Both the position numbers and the translations under genes were made by a program. From Porifericola rhodea (lineage in GTDB: Bacteria; Bacteroidota; Bacteroidia; Cytophagales; Cyclobacteriaceae): 64,000 nucleotides of DNA. The stretch lies in the NCBI RefSeq assembly GCF_030506305.1, contig NZ_CP119421.1, positions 2,147,501-2,211,500 of the forward strand, written 5' to 3'. Below are positions 17,819-27,722 of the stretch, piece by piece (positions within the stretch are counted from its first letter, which is position 1; the number at the start of each line of letters is the position of its first letter). Under the pieces are notes generated by a model, which worked only from the letters and a program-made list of their open reading frames with translations, was not told the DNA's origin and ran no database searches.

Positions 17819-18184
17819 CTGAAAATCATAGTTCTAGAAAGAAACCATGTGTGACCATTGCTAAGTCTTAAATGTAACTATTCTAAGATAATGTGCGGCT
17901 GCTCAGAGTTTAGCCATGATAAAAAAGTTTAGGCAAAGAGGCTGTGAAAACATCTTTAGCATGAAAGATGCTGAATAAAAAAAATCATTCTAATTTTGCT
18001 GAAATTACATATAGTTTATATAGCAAAGCGAGACGAATTTCTGTTTGATGAAGAATTTAAAAATATCTTACTTACAGTAAGGCATGACAAAATAAAGCTT
18101 TAAAAAAGCTTCTACTTAATACAAATTTGCATAATTTCAAATGCGTTTCATTAGTATAACTCAAACCACTTTATTTACTAAGAC
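17819..18184 (+). other. Intergenic region upstream of mreB
   Basis: 366 bases, A+T-rich, no coding sequence recognised. It holds a hairpin CATCTTT-AGCATG-AAAGATG at 17951-17970 and a palindromic AAGCTTT-AAA-AAAGCTT at about 18097-18111. It must contain the promoter of the mre operon, but no clean TTTG-N19-TAnnTTTG was found. Confidence 0.5.
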
Positions 18185-19210
18185 ATGGGATTGTTCGACT
18201 TTTTCTCCAGTGATATAGCGATTGACCTGGGCACAGCTAACACATTAATTATCAACAAGGAGAAGATAGTAGTAGACGAGCCTTCCATTATCGCCATTGA
18301 CCGTACTACCAACAAGGTGTTGGCGATTGGAAGACAGGCAATGCAGATGCATGAAAAAACCCATGAGAATATTAAAACGATCCGCCCCCTGAAGGATGGT
18401 GTAATTGCCGACTTCCACGCTGCCGAACATATGATTCGGGGAATGATCAAGATGATTGATATGGGCAATCGTTACATCCCTTCTTCTCATCGTATGATCA
18501 TCTGTATCCCTTCTGGCATTACCGAAGTTGAAAAAAGAGCAGTAAGAGACTCTGCTGAGCACGCCGGAGCCAAAGAAGTATATATGATTCATGAGCCTAT
18601 TGCTGCTGCTATTGGTATTGGTATAGATATTGACCAGCCTGTAGGGTCTATGGTCGTTGATATTGGAGGTGGTACAACCGAGATTGCAGTGATTGCGCTC
18701 TCTGGTATTGTATGTGATCAGTCAATTAGAACGGCTGGAGACACCTTTAACAAAGATATTCTGGATTATATGCGCCGTCAGCACAATCTGCTAATTGGTG
18801 AGCGTTCTGCAGAAAAGGTGAAAGTAGAAGTGGGTTCTGCCCTTACAGAATTGGATGATGAACCCGATGACTACGAAATCAGAGGACGAGATCTAATGAC
18901 GGGTATTCCTAAAGTGATAAAAGTTTCTTATTCTGAAATTGCTTTTGCGTTAGATAAGTCTATCTCAAAAATTGAAGAGGCAGTACTTAAAGCCTTGGAA
19001 ATTTCTCCACCAGAACTCTCTGCCGATATCTACGATAATGGTATTCACCTGACCGGAGGCGGAGCTTTACTACGAGGACTGGACAAGCGATTAGCTCTTA
19101 AAACCAAGCTTCCTGTACACGTAGCTGATGATCCTTTACGTGCAGTAGTAAGAGGAACCGGTGTAGCTCTTAAGAAATTTGATTCTTTCAAATCTGTATT
19201 GATGACCTAA
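18185..19210 (+). CDS. mreB: Rod shape-determining protein MreB
   Basis: Actin-like ATPase that forms membrane-bound filaments guiding cell-wall elongation. 341 residues. Actin-fold motifs: phosphate-1 IAIDLGTANTLI at about 11-22, phosphate-2 VVDIGGGTTEIAVI, and the adenosine site HLTGGGALLRGLDKRL. It is the first gene of mreB-mreC-mreD-mrdA-rodA, eight bases ahead of mreC. Confidence 0.98.
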   Translation: MGLFDFFSSDIAIDLGTANTLIINKEKIVVDEPSIIAIDRTTNKVLAIGRQAMQMHEKTHENIKTIRPLKDGVIADFHAAEHMIRGMIKMIDMGNRYIPSSHRMIICIPSGITEVEKRAVRDSAEHAGAKEVYMIHEPIAAAIGIGIDIDQPVGSMVVDIGGGTTEIAVIALSGIVCDQSIRTAGDTFNKDILDYMRRQHNLLIGERSAEKVKVEVGSALTELDDEPDDYEIRGRDLMTGIPKVIKVSYSEIAFALDKSISKIEEAVLKALEISPPELSADIYDNGIHLTGGGALLRGLDKRLALKTKLPVHVADDPLRAVVRGTGVALKKFDSFKSVLMT

Positions 19211-19218
19211 AAAAGTAG

Positions 19219-20118
19219 ATGCATAGTTTATTAACATTTCTGTACAATTACAGGTCTTCATTCTTATTCATTCTTCTTGAGGCATTAAGTGTCTTCTTTA
19301 TTGTAAATAACAATTACTATCATCAGGCAGCGGTGCTCAACTCATCCAACAGGTTGGTGGCTTCAGTTATGTCAACTACCAACTCTGTCTCTGAGTACTT
19401 CTCTCTTAAGGAAGTAAACCAACGCCTTGCGGCAGAGAATGCCCGTCTGCATGAGCTGATGATCAGTGGCGAGCCTAATAATGTTAATAGTTTTATGTTT
19501 AAAGACTCATTGGCGCTGGAAGCTCTGGCAGAAGATTCTGTGTTTATATTGCCCGATATAAGAAGCAAAAGTGATAGTGTAAGAATGAAGCAGTTTGCTT
19601 TTATTCCTGCCAAAGTGGTAGACAATACTGTACATCGTGCTAAAAACTATGTAACGATTAATAAAGGTCGTCTGGATGGAATAGAGCCAGATATGGGGGT
19701 AATTAGCCCAGATGGAGTGGTTGGAAAAGTAAAAGATGTCTCAGATCATTTTGCGGTTATTACTTCTGTGCTACATACCAATATGTTTGTCTCTGCCCTG
19801 GTTAAGAGGTCAAACACTTTAGGGTCAATTATTTGGGAGGGAACAAACCCAAATATTGCCGGGCTAGACAATATTCCTATTCATATCAACATTATTAATG
19901 GTGACACTATAGTAACTTCCGGCTATAGTGGCATATACCCGCCTAATACTATGATTGGTACCGTGGCGGAGGTAAGACCGGAAGAAGATGCTGCATTTTA
20001 CGACATTGACATTCAGCTTTCCAATGATTTCTATCGGTTGTCATATGTCTATGTAGTGAAGAACCTGCTAAGAAACGAACAGGACTCACTGGAAAACATC
20101 ATTACTGCTAATGAATAG
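19219..20118 (+). CDS. mreC: Rod shape-determining protein MreC
   Basis: 299 residues. One N-terminal membrane segment (SSFLFILLEALSVFFIVNN), a coiled coil (EYFSLKEVNQRLAAENARLHEL), then the periplasmic beta domain with NKGRLDGIEPDMGVISPDGVVGKV and the C-terminal TSGYSGIYPPNTMIGTV motif. MreC scaffolds PBP2 and RodA in the elongasome. Its end overlaps mreD by 8 bases, which suggests translational coupling. Confidence 0.95.
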   Translation: MHSLLTFLYNYRSSFLFILLEALSVFFIVNNNYYHQAAVLNSSNRLVASVMSTTNSVSEYFSLKEVNQRLAAENARLHELMISGEPNNVNSFMFKDSLALEALAEDSVFILPDIRSKSDSVRMKQFAFIPAKVVDNTVHRAKNYVTINKGRLDGIEPDMGVISPDGVVGKVKDVSDHFAVITSVLHTNMFVSALVKRSNTLGSIIWEGTNPNIAGLDNIPIHINIINGDTIVTSGYSGIYPPNTMIGTVAEVRPEEDAAFYDIDIQLSNDFYRLSYVYVVKNLLRNEQDSLENIITANE

Positions 20119-20635
20119 CCGCTACTTAATACCGCAGGCCGTCAATTTTGTAGTTTATATACTGCTACAGGTTTTTATCGTTAGAAACATGGTGCTTTTT
20201 GATGTAGCATTCTGTTTTGTATACGTTGCGTTTTTATTGCTTCTTCCAATAGAGGCAGCATCTATTACCTGCATGCTGCTTGGTTTTGCAACCGGACTGG
20301 TAGTTGATATTTTTTATAATACTTTTGGAATTCATGCTGCTGCCTGTGTGTTCATTATGTATATCAGGCGATACTGGATAGGTGCACTTACCCCACGGGG
20401 TGGATATGATATTGGCATGACGCCCAGCCCTCGTGCCATGGGCTTAAAATGGTTTTTTACCTACGCTGTTCCTTTAATTCTGCTGCACCATGCCATTGTG
20501 TTTTTTGTGGAAATAGGAGGCTTTAGCCTGTTCTCTTATACACTTATAAAAATACTGGCCAGTACCGCATTTACCTTTATCTTAGTTACGGTAATTCAGT
20601 ACATTATTCATACGCCCAGAAGAACTGTTCTATGA
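20111..20635 (+). CDS. mreD: Rod shape-determining protein MreD
   Basis: 174 residues, hydrophobic throughout with about five membrane segments (AVNFVVYILLQVFIVRNMVLF, VYVAFLLLLPI, LGFATGLVVDIFYN and others). Sequence is weakly conserved in this family; the call rests on topology, size, the GLVVDIFYNTFGIHAAACV motif and the position between mreC and mrdA, overlapping both. Confidence 0.9.
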   Translation: MNSRYLIPQAVNFVVYILLQVFIVRNMVLFDVAFCFVYVAFLLLLPIEAASITCMLLGFATGLVVDIFYNTFGIHAAACVFIMYIRRYWIGALTPRGGYDIGMTPSPRAMGLKWFFTYAVPLILLHHAIVFFVEIGGFSLFSYTLIKILASTAFTFILVTVIQYIIHTPRRTVL

Positions 20636-22440
20636 AGAATAGTAATAGAAAATACATTATCCGCGGGGCAGTGGTGCTTATCGCGGTAGTATTTATCATC
20701 AAATTATTTTCCATACAAGTCCTTAGCACCGATTATCGGGATAAAGCAGAAAGCAATATTGTAGAGCGCGAAATTCGCTATCCTTTTCGTGGTCTTATAT
20801 ACGACCGCAATGGTAAACTAATTGTATTTAATGCCCCTGTATATGACCTGGAGGTAATCCCTAAAGAAGTAGAACTAACAGACACTTTAGCTTTTTGCCA
20901 GCTTTTCGGTATAAGTAAAGAAGATTTTATAGAAAAGATAAGAAAAGCCAAAGCCTACTCCTACGTTAAGCCTTCTGTTTTTATCAAGCAGATTTCAAAT
21001 AAAACATTTGCTACTGTTCAGGATTACCTGATCAACTATCCCGGATTTAGGATACAGGCGCGTACCAATCGTGCTTATACACACCGTAGCCTTGCTAACG
21101 CGCTAGGCTATATTGGCGAAATTAGTAGGTACCAGCTTGAGAAAGATAGTATCAATTACTATCGGCAGGGCGACTATGTAGGCCTAAGTGGTATTGAGTC
21201 TATGTACGAAAAGCAATTGAGAGGTAAAAGAGGGGTTAAGTATAAGATGGTAAACGTACGGGGTATAGAGAAAGGCTCTTTTAAAGATGGAGCATTAGAC
21301 ACACTCTCAATTCCTGGAGAAAACCTGCAAAGTACTATTGACATAGATTTGCAGGAATATGCTGAAACCCTGATGATGGGTAAAAAAGGCAGTGTAGTAG
21401 CCATTGAGCCCAAAACAGGCGAAGTGCTCACTTTTGTGACTGCCCCATCTTATGATCCGAATATGCTTTCGGGTAGAGAGTATAGTAAGAATTATGCTAA
21501 ACTTTTAGGCGATACAGCTAAACCTCTTTTTAACCGCCCACTGATGGGTGCTTTCCCTCCTGGATCTATCTTTAAGACAGTGCAGGCGCTTATTGGTTTG
21601 CAGGAAGGAGTAATTACTCCTCAAACCCGGTTCTATTGCGATAGAAGCATCATTGCCTGCCACGGGCCGCACTCCAACGAAGATTTAAAGGGGGCTATAG
21701 AAGTATCTTGTAATCCTTATTTCTGGCATACTTACAGAAAAATATTGAACCAAAACGTATCGGATAATACGTTTATCGATACCGAGCTGGGACTAGAAAA
21801 CTGGCGTAAGCATGTAATGAGCTTTGGTATGGGGCGGTCGTTAGGCATTGATCTGCCTCATGAAAGAGGCGGGTATGTACCTGCTCCTTCTCTGTACGAC
21901 AAAATCTATGGCGACAATCGCTGGAAGTTTTCTACCATTTACTCCAATGCAATTGGGCAGGGAGAGCTTGAGATAGTGCCTGTACAAATGGCCAACCTGG
22001 CAGCTATTATTGCCAACCGGGGATATTACATTACACCTCACCTTATTAAGTCTATAGGTGAAGATGGGCGCCCCTTAGAGAAATATCGAGAGAAAAACTA
22101 CACTACCGTGGATGCCAAACATTTTGATGTAGTAGTAGAGGCAATGCATGATGTGGTTGAAAGAGGTACCGGATCGTACCGCGCTAAGCTCAAGGGTATT
22201 GAAGTTTGCGGTAAAACCGGAACTGTACAAAACAATAAGGGTGAAGACCACTCTGTATTTATTGCTTTTGCTCCAAAAGACGATCCACAAATTGCACTAG
22301 CTGTGTATGTGGAAAATGCAGGACAGGGAGCGCGTGCCGCGGCAGGTATTTCCGGCCTGATGATTGAAAAATACCTGAACGGTTGTACAGATCGTGCACA
22401 GATGGAAGATTATATTTTAAAAGGAGACTTTATATACTAA
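20632..22440 (+). CDS. mrdA: Penicillin-binding protein 2 (elongation transpeptidase)
   Basis: Class B PBP, 602 residues. It has an N-terminal membrane anchor (IIRGAVVLIAVVFIIKLFSI) and a dimerisation domain with RGLIYDRNGKLI. In the transpeptidase domain the catalytic Ser312-x-x-Lys315 lies in PPGSIFKT, and the KTG box is CGKTGTVQNN. Crosslinks peptidoglycan during side-wall growth with RodA. Overlaps the mreD stop by four bases; the rodA start codon follows its stop immediately. Confidence 0.96.
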   Translation: MKNSNRKYIIRGAVVLIAVVFIIKLFSIQVLSTDYRDKAESNIVEREIRYPFRGLIYDRNGKLIVFNAPVYDLEVIPKEVELTDTLAFCQLFGISKEDFIEKIRKAKAYSYVKPSVFIKQISNKTFATVQDYLINYPGFRIQARTNRAYTHRSLANALGYIGEISRYQLEKDSINYYRQGDYVGLSGIESMYEKQLRGKRGVKYKMVNVRGIEKGSFKDGALDTLSIPGENLQSTIDIDLQEYAETLMMGKKGSVVAIEPKTGEVLTFVTAPSYDPNMLSGREYSKNYAKLLGDTAKPLFNRPLMGAFPPGSIFKTVQALIGLQEGVITPQTRFYCDRSIIACHGPHSNEDLKGAIEVSCNPYFWHTYRKILNQNVSDNTFIDTELGLENWRKHVMSFGMGRSLGIDLPHERGGYVPAPSLYDKIYGDNRWKFSTIYSNAIGQGELEIVPVQMANLAAIIANRGYYITPHLIKSIGEDGRPLEKYREKNYTTVDAKHFDVVVEAMHDVVERGTGSYRAKLKGIEVCGKTGTVQNNKGEDHSVFIAFAPKDDPQIALAVYVENAGQGARAAAGISGLMIEKYLNGCTDRAQMEDYILKGDFIY

Positions 22441-23715
22441 GTGAGAGAGCATAATAATTTAGTAAATCGTATTGACTGGGGAGTCATCCTGTTGTACTTT
22501 TTATTGGTAGGACTGGGCTGGCTCAATATTTTTGCTGTAGTCTATGACGCGCAAAATCCAGACCTCAGTATTTTTGATACTTCAATCAATTCTGGAAGAC
22601 AGCTTATCTGGATAGGTACCTCTGCTGTGCTTTTCTTTATTATTATGCTGACCGACTTCAGGTTCTACGATTCATTTGCCTATTTTATTTACGGTGGTAT
22701 AATTCTGATACTCACCTTTGTACTGCTTTTTGGTACTGAAGTCGCGGGTTCTAAATCCTGGTTTTCTATTGGTAGTTTCAGGCTTCAACCCTCAGAGTTT
22801 GCCAAATTTGCTACTGCTTTAGCCGTGGCAAAATTCATCAGTTCTGATAATAAGGTATTCAGCAATATTAAGTCACAGCTTATTTTATTTGTGATAATAG
22901 GCCTGCCGGCAATACTAATTATTTTGCAGGGTGACACCGGTACGGCGATGGTATTCAGTGCCTTTCTGGTAGCTTTTTATCGCGAAGGTTTTTCTCCTCT
23001 TTTGTTAGGTGTAGGTATAGCAGCAGCTATCCTTTTTGTACTAACACTTTTTGTGCCTCAGCTCTATATGATGATCGCTGTGATCGTCACTGCTTTTCTA
23101 CTTATCGGGATCAATGCTCGGAAGACAAAGCGAATAATTATGATCGCTATTTCAGCAGCAGCTGTTATGCTTGTCATCTTCAGCGTTGACTTTATAATTA
23201 CAGATGTGCTAAAGCCTCACCAGCAAAACCGTATTAAGGCACTGATAAATCCGGAGGCAGATCCGTTGGGCTATGGGTGGAACGTTACCCAATCTAAAAT
23301 TGCAATTGGCTCCGGCGGTATGTGGGGCAAAGGATTTTTGGAGGGTACCCAAACCAAGTTTGATTTTGTACCCGAGCAAAGTACAGACTTTATCTTTTGT
23401 ACTATAGGTGAAGAGCATGGGTGGTTTGGCAGCCTTATCCTGATCGTGCTATTTGTTGCGTTACTCATTAAAGTTACAGCCATTGCCGAAAGACAAAAGG
23501 CTACCTTTGCCCGGGTTTACGGCTACAGTGTAGCAGGCATCCTCTTCTTCCATTTCTCTGTGAACATTGGTATGACCATTGGTCTGTTTCCGGTAATTGG
23601 TATTCCACTTCCTTTCTTTAGCTATGGAGGATCCTCACTGTGGGCATTTACCATACTACTGTTTATACTGGTCAAGCTGGATGCACACCGTATGCAAATA
23701 CTAACTCGCTCCTAA
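22441..23715 (+). CDS. rodA: Rod shape-determining protein RodA (SEDS glycosyltransferase)
   Basis: 424-residue SEDS-family peptidoglycan polymerase with about ten membrane segments. Signature segments: SWFSIGSFRLQPSEFAKFATALAVAKF, LQGDTGTAMVF (catalytic Asp), the extracellular GSGGMWGKGFLEGTQTKFDFVPEQSTDFIFCTIGEE, and PVIGIPLPFFSYGGSSLW. The start is GTG, placed directly after the mrdA TAA with no spacer, so reinitiation from mrdA is likely. Confidence 0.96.
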   Translation: MREHNNLVNRIDWGVILLYFLLVGLGWLNIFAVVYDAQNPDLSIFDTSINSGRQLIWIGTSAVLFFIIMLTDFRFYDSFAYFIYGGIILILTFVLLFGTEVAGSKSWFSIGSFRLQPSEFAKFATALAVAKFISSDNKVFSNIKSQLILFVIIGLPAILIILQGDTGTAMVFSAFLVAFYREGFSPLLLGVGIAAAILFVLTLFVPQLYMMIAVIVTAFLLIGINARKTKRIIMIAISAAAVMLVIFSVDFIITDVLKPHQQNRIKALINPEADPLGYGWNVTQSKIAIGSGGMWGKGFLEGTQTKFDFVPEQSTDFIFCTIGEEHGWFGSLILIVLFVALLIKVTAIAERQKATFARVYGYSVAGILFFHFSVNIGMTIGLFPVIGIPLPFFSYGGSSLWAFTILLFILVKLDAHRMQILTRS

Positions 23716-23716
23716 A

Positions 23717-24754
23717 TCAGAACCGTTTAGAAAGTAGCTCCATAAACTCCAGTACTTCCTCAGAATCCATTTTCCAGCGGTATTCCTGGGCAAAATTCTG
23801 ACGTACTAGTCCTATGGCTTCTGCATAAGAGTTTTGTGCTTCAATCTTTTCTATGGCTTCCTGAAACGCTTCGGGCCGGTTGTTAAAAAGCTCTCTTACG
23901 AACATAAACTTCTGATTAACACTTATGTGCTGAGAAAGGCTGTTAATCTTCTTTTGCTGATGTAAGTCAGCCAATGTGGAGCGCTCAGATTTGTTCAGAT
24001 AATCATTGAGTGTGCGGCGTGCTTCTTCCTTTTTTTCAGGTTTTTCTTCTAACTTTTCTTCTTGTATGGGAGTTGAAGGTGCTAAGGGTGCTTGAACCTG
24101 AGGAGATGCAGGTGGCAGTCTATCAGTAAATAAGTCATTGCTTTGGAGAGGAACTACATGACTAAACTTACTAATATAGGTATCAATATCTTCTGGCGGC
24201 TCCTGTAATTGTTCAAATGCCTGGCTAAATAATTCTATAATACGACTTATTTCAAACTCACGATAGGGCTCCTGGCGGCATCGTGCTACCAGTCTTTCAA
24301 AAAGTGTTTTGTTAATTTTGATGTACTTTAGTCTTTCTTCTAATTCTTCCAGGGTCCAGCTAGAGCGCCCTTCTGCGGTAAGAAGCAGGTAGTAATAGTC
24401 ATAAGGAGCTAAAATCAGGTAGAGCGTATCCTGAGTGGCTTTGTTAAGCAAAGGAGCAAGATGAGCGCTATCAATCCAGATATGCTGAGATACTGTGTCC
24501 ATAAACTGCCCAAGAGCTTGTTTTACCTCTGTCGCCTCATAGTTAAAGTATGGACTTCTAAGGTTTTCAACCTCTTTTTTCCAGTGTACAAAAAGCTCCT
24601 GAATTATAAAGAGGTTTACCTGTCTTATTTCTGTCAGGTTTAATATCTCCTGGCCATTTAATTTATGCTGATGCTGAAAAGCCCGAGCTCTAAGCTGCTC
24701 GCTAAAGAGGCTGCTATACTGTTTTACTGCTTCTTTTTTTAACTTGCTCTCCAT
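23717..24754 (-). CDS. Uncharacterised helical cytoplasmic protein
   Basis: 345 residues, no recognised domain. No signal peptide or membrane segment. It is strongly helical and acidic/Gln-rich. A Pro/Glu/Lys-rich linker (about residues 225-250, PLAPSTPIQEEKLEEKPEKKEE) separates an N-terminal part from a C-terminal helical module (LNDYLNKSERSTLADLHQQKKINSLSQHISVNQKFMFVRELFNNR). The C-terminal module resembles a helical repeat seen in many Bacteroidota hypothetical proteins. Convergent with rodA, one base between stops; divergent from tdk. Confidence 0.75.
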   Translation of the reverse strand: MESKLKKEAVKQYSSLFSEQLRARAFQHQHKLNGQEILNLTEIRQVNLFIIQELFVHWKKEVENLRSPYFNYEATEVKQALGQFMDTVSQHIWIDSAHLAPLLNKATQDTLYLILAPYDYYYLLLTAEGRSSWTLEELEERLKYIKINKTLFERLVARCRQEPYREFEISRIIELFSQAFEQLQEPPEDIDTYISKFSHVVPLQSNDLFTDRLPPASPQVQAPLAPSTPIQEEKLEEKPEKKEEARRTLNDYLNKSERSTLADLHQQKKINSLSQHISVNQKFMFVRELFNNRPEAFQEAIEKIEAQNSYAEAIGLVRQNFAQEYRWKMDSEEVLEFMELLSKRF

Positions 24755-24870
24755 AGGGATATTTATTTCTTTTGTACGTAAGCGCTATGTCTGTTTACTG
24801 CTAAAGTAAATCATATTATCTAAGCGTAGCAAGGCAAAGCTTTCACTTCAACTTTAATTCCTCAAAATTC

Positions 24871-25476
24871 ATGTTTGTAGAACCGCAGATGGGTGGCCTC
24901 CCCTACGAAAACATTCAGGCCGGTTGGATAGAAGTAATTTGTGGCTGTATGTTTTCAGGTAAGACAGAAGAGCTGATCAGAAGGCTGAACAGAGCAATAA
25001 TTGCACAGCAACATGTAGAGATATTTAAACCCTCGTTAGATACACGCTACCATACTGAGGAAGTAGTATCACATAATAAAACTCGTATAGCCTCTACTGT
25101 AGTTGATAGAGCCGAAGATATACTTGCAAAGTCAGGTAACTGCAAGGTTATTGGCATAGACGAAGCTCAGTTTTTTGATGACAAAATAGTAGAGGTGTGT
25201 AATAGCCTGGCCAATCAAGGAAAAAGAGTGATTATAGCTGGTCTGGATATGGATTATGAGGGCTTACCCTTTGGACCGATGCCGGCCTTGGTGGCAATAG
25301 CAGAGTATGTAACTAAAGTACATGCTATATGTACAGTCTGTGGTGCTCCTGCATCATTTTCTTATCGCTTGAGCCAGGAGAAAGAAAAAATGATGTTGGG
25401 TGCAAATGAACAATATGAGGCCAGGTGCAGGCTTCATTTTAATAAAGGAATGCAGGCCAGGTTACATGGTAAATAG
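24871..25476 (+). CDS. tdk: Thymidine kinase, type II
   Basis: Salvage enzyme, thymidine to dTMP. 201 residues. P-loop GCMFSGKTEELIRRL at about 29-43, Walker B/catalytic region IGIDEAQFFD, zinc ribbon with CTVCG and a late Cys in YEARCRLHF, and the lasso-loop SYRLSQEKE. Its end overlaps the porZ start by 11 bases. Confidence 0.96.
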   Translation: MFVEPQMGGLPYENIQAGWIEVICGCMFSGKTEELIRRLNRAIIAQQHVEIFKPSLDTRYHTEEVVSHNKTRIASTVVDRAEDILAKSGNCKVIGIDEAQFFDDKIVEVCNSLANQGKRVIIAGLDMDYEGLPFGPMPALVAIAEYVTKVHAICTVCGAPASFSYRLSQEKEKMMLGANEQYEARCRLHFNKGMQARLHGK

Positions 25477-27721
25477 TAGGTTCTATACATATCGTCTGGT
25501 TCTATGCGGCATAATGTACACCATAGCTCTGCCTGCCATCTCTCAGCTAAATACTGCTCAGTTGGACATACCAATAGGTAGTTGGCGTACTCACTTCTCC
25601 TATCGGGCCGGGCAAATTGTTAAAGTAGCAGAAGAGAAAGTGTATTGCGCGTCACAACAGGGGCTGTACTATTACGATAAGCAAGACCAAAGTCTCAATA
25701 TACTTTCTAAATTAGATGGCCTGAGCGATGCCGGAATATCTGCCCTGGATTATGATTCTGATAGCCAGGTTTTAGCAATAGGCTATAGCAGCGCAATTCT
25801 TGATTTTGTCTCTGGTGAGGTTATTTCCAGCTTTGAGCTACTCAGTACTACAGAAGCGGAAGAGCATATTCATAGAATTGAAATTAACGGCAGTTATGCT
25901 TACTTGGCCACATCAGAAGGGGTTAGAGTTGTCAAGTTTATATCAGAGGGTGAATTAGATCCTGAGATTAAAGAATCTTATACTCGTTTGAGTAAAGAAG
26001 GGGAAAAGTTAGCTGTATATGATATTGCCCTCACTCAGGATAGCATTTACCTAGCTACGGAAGAGGGTGTAATTTCAAATGCTCTTGCTTTAAGTGTAAA
26101 CAGGCAGGACTTTGCTACTTGGAAGAGATTTGATGAGGCAAGTGGGCTCCCTAATGCTCCTAGCCGTCATATAGAACAGCAAAACCAAAAAGTATATGCC
26201 GCTGTAGACAGTTATGGCGTGTATTCATTACAAGATGGAGTCTGGAAACCTAATAGTCTTACAAGCCAGAGTCAATTTACCGACCTACATGCTCAGTCTG
26301 ATGTATTAGTTGCTGCTACAAAAGCAAGTGTATTTATGCTTACAGATCAAGTTTATGAGCTCAGCATACGAGGCGTAAATTCAGTAGCAATAGATGAATC
26401 CGGCATTTTATGGGTAGCTAATGAAAATGAAGGGCTAATTAAAACAGACGGACAGCAGAAGGAAAGCCTGTATCCAAATGGGCCCTCTCTAAATACGATT
26501 AGTAGTTTACATTATGAGGGAGAGCAGATTTTTGCCCTGGCGGATACTTCAAAGGCCGCCTTTTCTACTTTTAAGGAAGGACGCTGGCATACATATTTAC
26601 CAGAGCAACTGAATAGTTTATGGAATGAAACGCAGACCTCTACTTTAACGGATGTCGCTTATCTGGAAGCTGAAAATACCTATTATTTTACAGCATCTGC
26701 AAATGGGATGTTAGGTTGGGATGCCGAGGGTAACTTTTCAAAAATTGCTTCTCCTTTTATAGAAGGTGAGCTTGTAAATAGCTTGCAGTCTGTGAAAAAT
26801 GGACTATGGGTAGCCTCTTATCGTGCTAACCCCTTGCTACGATACTATGAGGCCTTAGACAAAACATGGAAGGAGTATAGCCTTAATGAGTTTGCAAATA
26901 GCTACCCGAATGGACTTGTAGTGACCGAAAATGGTCTGGCCTGGATGCCAAGCAGTTTAAATGGTACTGATAAGCTAAGTAATGATATCATCATTTATGA
27001 TACGCAAGAGAACTCTTCCGCTAATCTTAAAGGGATTGCAGATCGCGCGAATTTGCCAGGTTCTTTATTTACAGGGCTAAGGCTTGACCTTGAAGAGGCA
27101 TTGTGGCTGAGTGGCAACGAAGGTATAAGCTTTATTTCTTATCCAAATACTATAGACGCAGTGGTAGATGTAACTAAGCCCATCTTTGAAAACCAGTATC
27201 TTCTTTTCGGAAAATATGTAAGCTCTATTGCAGTTGATGGGGGTAATCGTAAATGGGTGGGGACAAATAATGGGATATGGTTATTTGAAGATACTGGAGA
27301 AGACCTGCTTTATCATTTTACCATATCCAACAGCCCTTTGCCCTCAAATACTATTATAGATATTGCTATTGATAGTAGTAATGGAGAAGTGTTTATTCTA
27401 ACTGATAAAGGTTTGGTATCATTTAGGGGAACGGCAAGTCGTGGAGCGCCACTTCATCAGGAGGTGAAGATTTTTCCAAATCCGGTGCCGCCTGCATTTA
27501 ACGGTCATGTAGGAATTGAAGGACTGGTAAGTGATGCGGAACTAAAGTTAACTACCGCATCGGGTACCCTGGTACGTAGCCTTAGGGCAGAGGGAGGGAC
27601 CGCAGTCTGGGATATAAAAGATTACCAGGGGCAAAGAGTGGGTACCGGGGTGTATCTTTTATTTAGTGCATCAGAGGATGGTTCTCAAACTTTTATAGGC
27701 AAAATTGCTGTTATCAACTGA
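25466..27721 (+). CDS. porZ: Type IX secretion system protein PorZ
   Basis: 751 residues from MVNSRFYTYRLVLCGIMYTIALPAISQ, a signal peptide; the ATG at 25466 is chosen for it. The body is a two-component-regulator-type beta-propeller array (VWVASYRANPLLRYYE, KWVGTNNGIWLFED, SLPSNTIIDIAID-type repeats). It ends with a C-terminal Ig-like sorting-type domain (KIFPNPVPPAFNGHVGIEG). PorZ sits on the cell surface with PorU and delivers anionic LPS for T9SS cargo attachment. The signal sequence overlaps tdk, and recO follows 2 bases after the stop. Confidence 0.88.
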   Translation: MVNSRFYTYRLVLCGIMYTIALPAISQLNTAQLDIPIGSWRTHFSYRAGQIVKVAEEKVYCASQQGLYYYDKQDQSLNILSKLDGLSDAGISALDYDSDSQVLAIGYSSAILDFVSGEVISSFELLSTTEAEEHIHRIEINGSYAYLATSEGVRVVKFISEGELDPEIKESYTRLSKEGEKLAVYDIALTQDSIYLATEEGVISNALALSVNRQDFATWKRFDEASGLPNAPSRHIEQQNQKVYAAVDSYGVYSLQDGVWKPNSLTSQSQFTDLHAQSDVLVAATKASVFMLTDQVYELSIRGVNSVAIDESGILWVANENEGLIKTDGQQKESLYPNGPSLNTISSLHYEGEQIFALADTSKAAFSTFKEGRWHTYLPEQLNSLWNETQTSTLTDVAYLEAENTYYFTASANGMLGWDAEGNFSKIASPFIEGELVNSLQSVKNGLWVASYRANPLLRYYEALDKTWKEYSLNEFANSYPNGLVVTENGLAWMPSSLNGTDKLSNDIIIYDTQENSSANLKGIADRANLPGSLFTGLRLDLEEALWLSGNEGISFISYPNTIDAVVDVTKPIFENQYLLFGKYVSSIAVDGGNRKWVGTNNGIWLFEDTGEDLLYHFTISNSPLPSNTIIDIAIDSSNGEVFILTDKGLVSFRGTASRGAPLHQEVKIFPNPVPPAFNGHVGIEGLVSDAELKLTTASGTLVRSLRAEGGTAVWDIKDYQGQRVGTGVYLLFSASEDGSQTFIGKIAVIN

Positions 27722-27722
27722 G

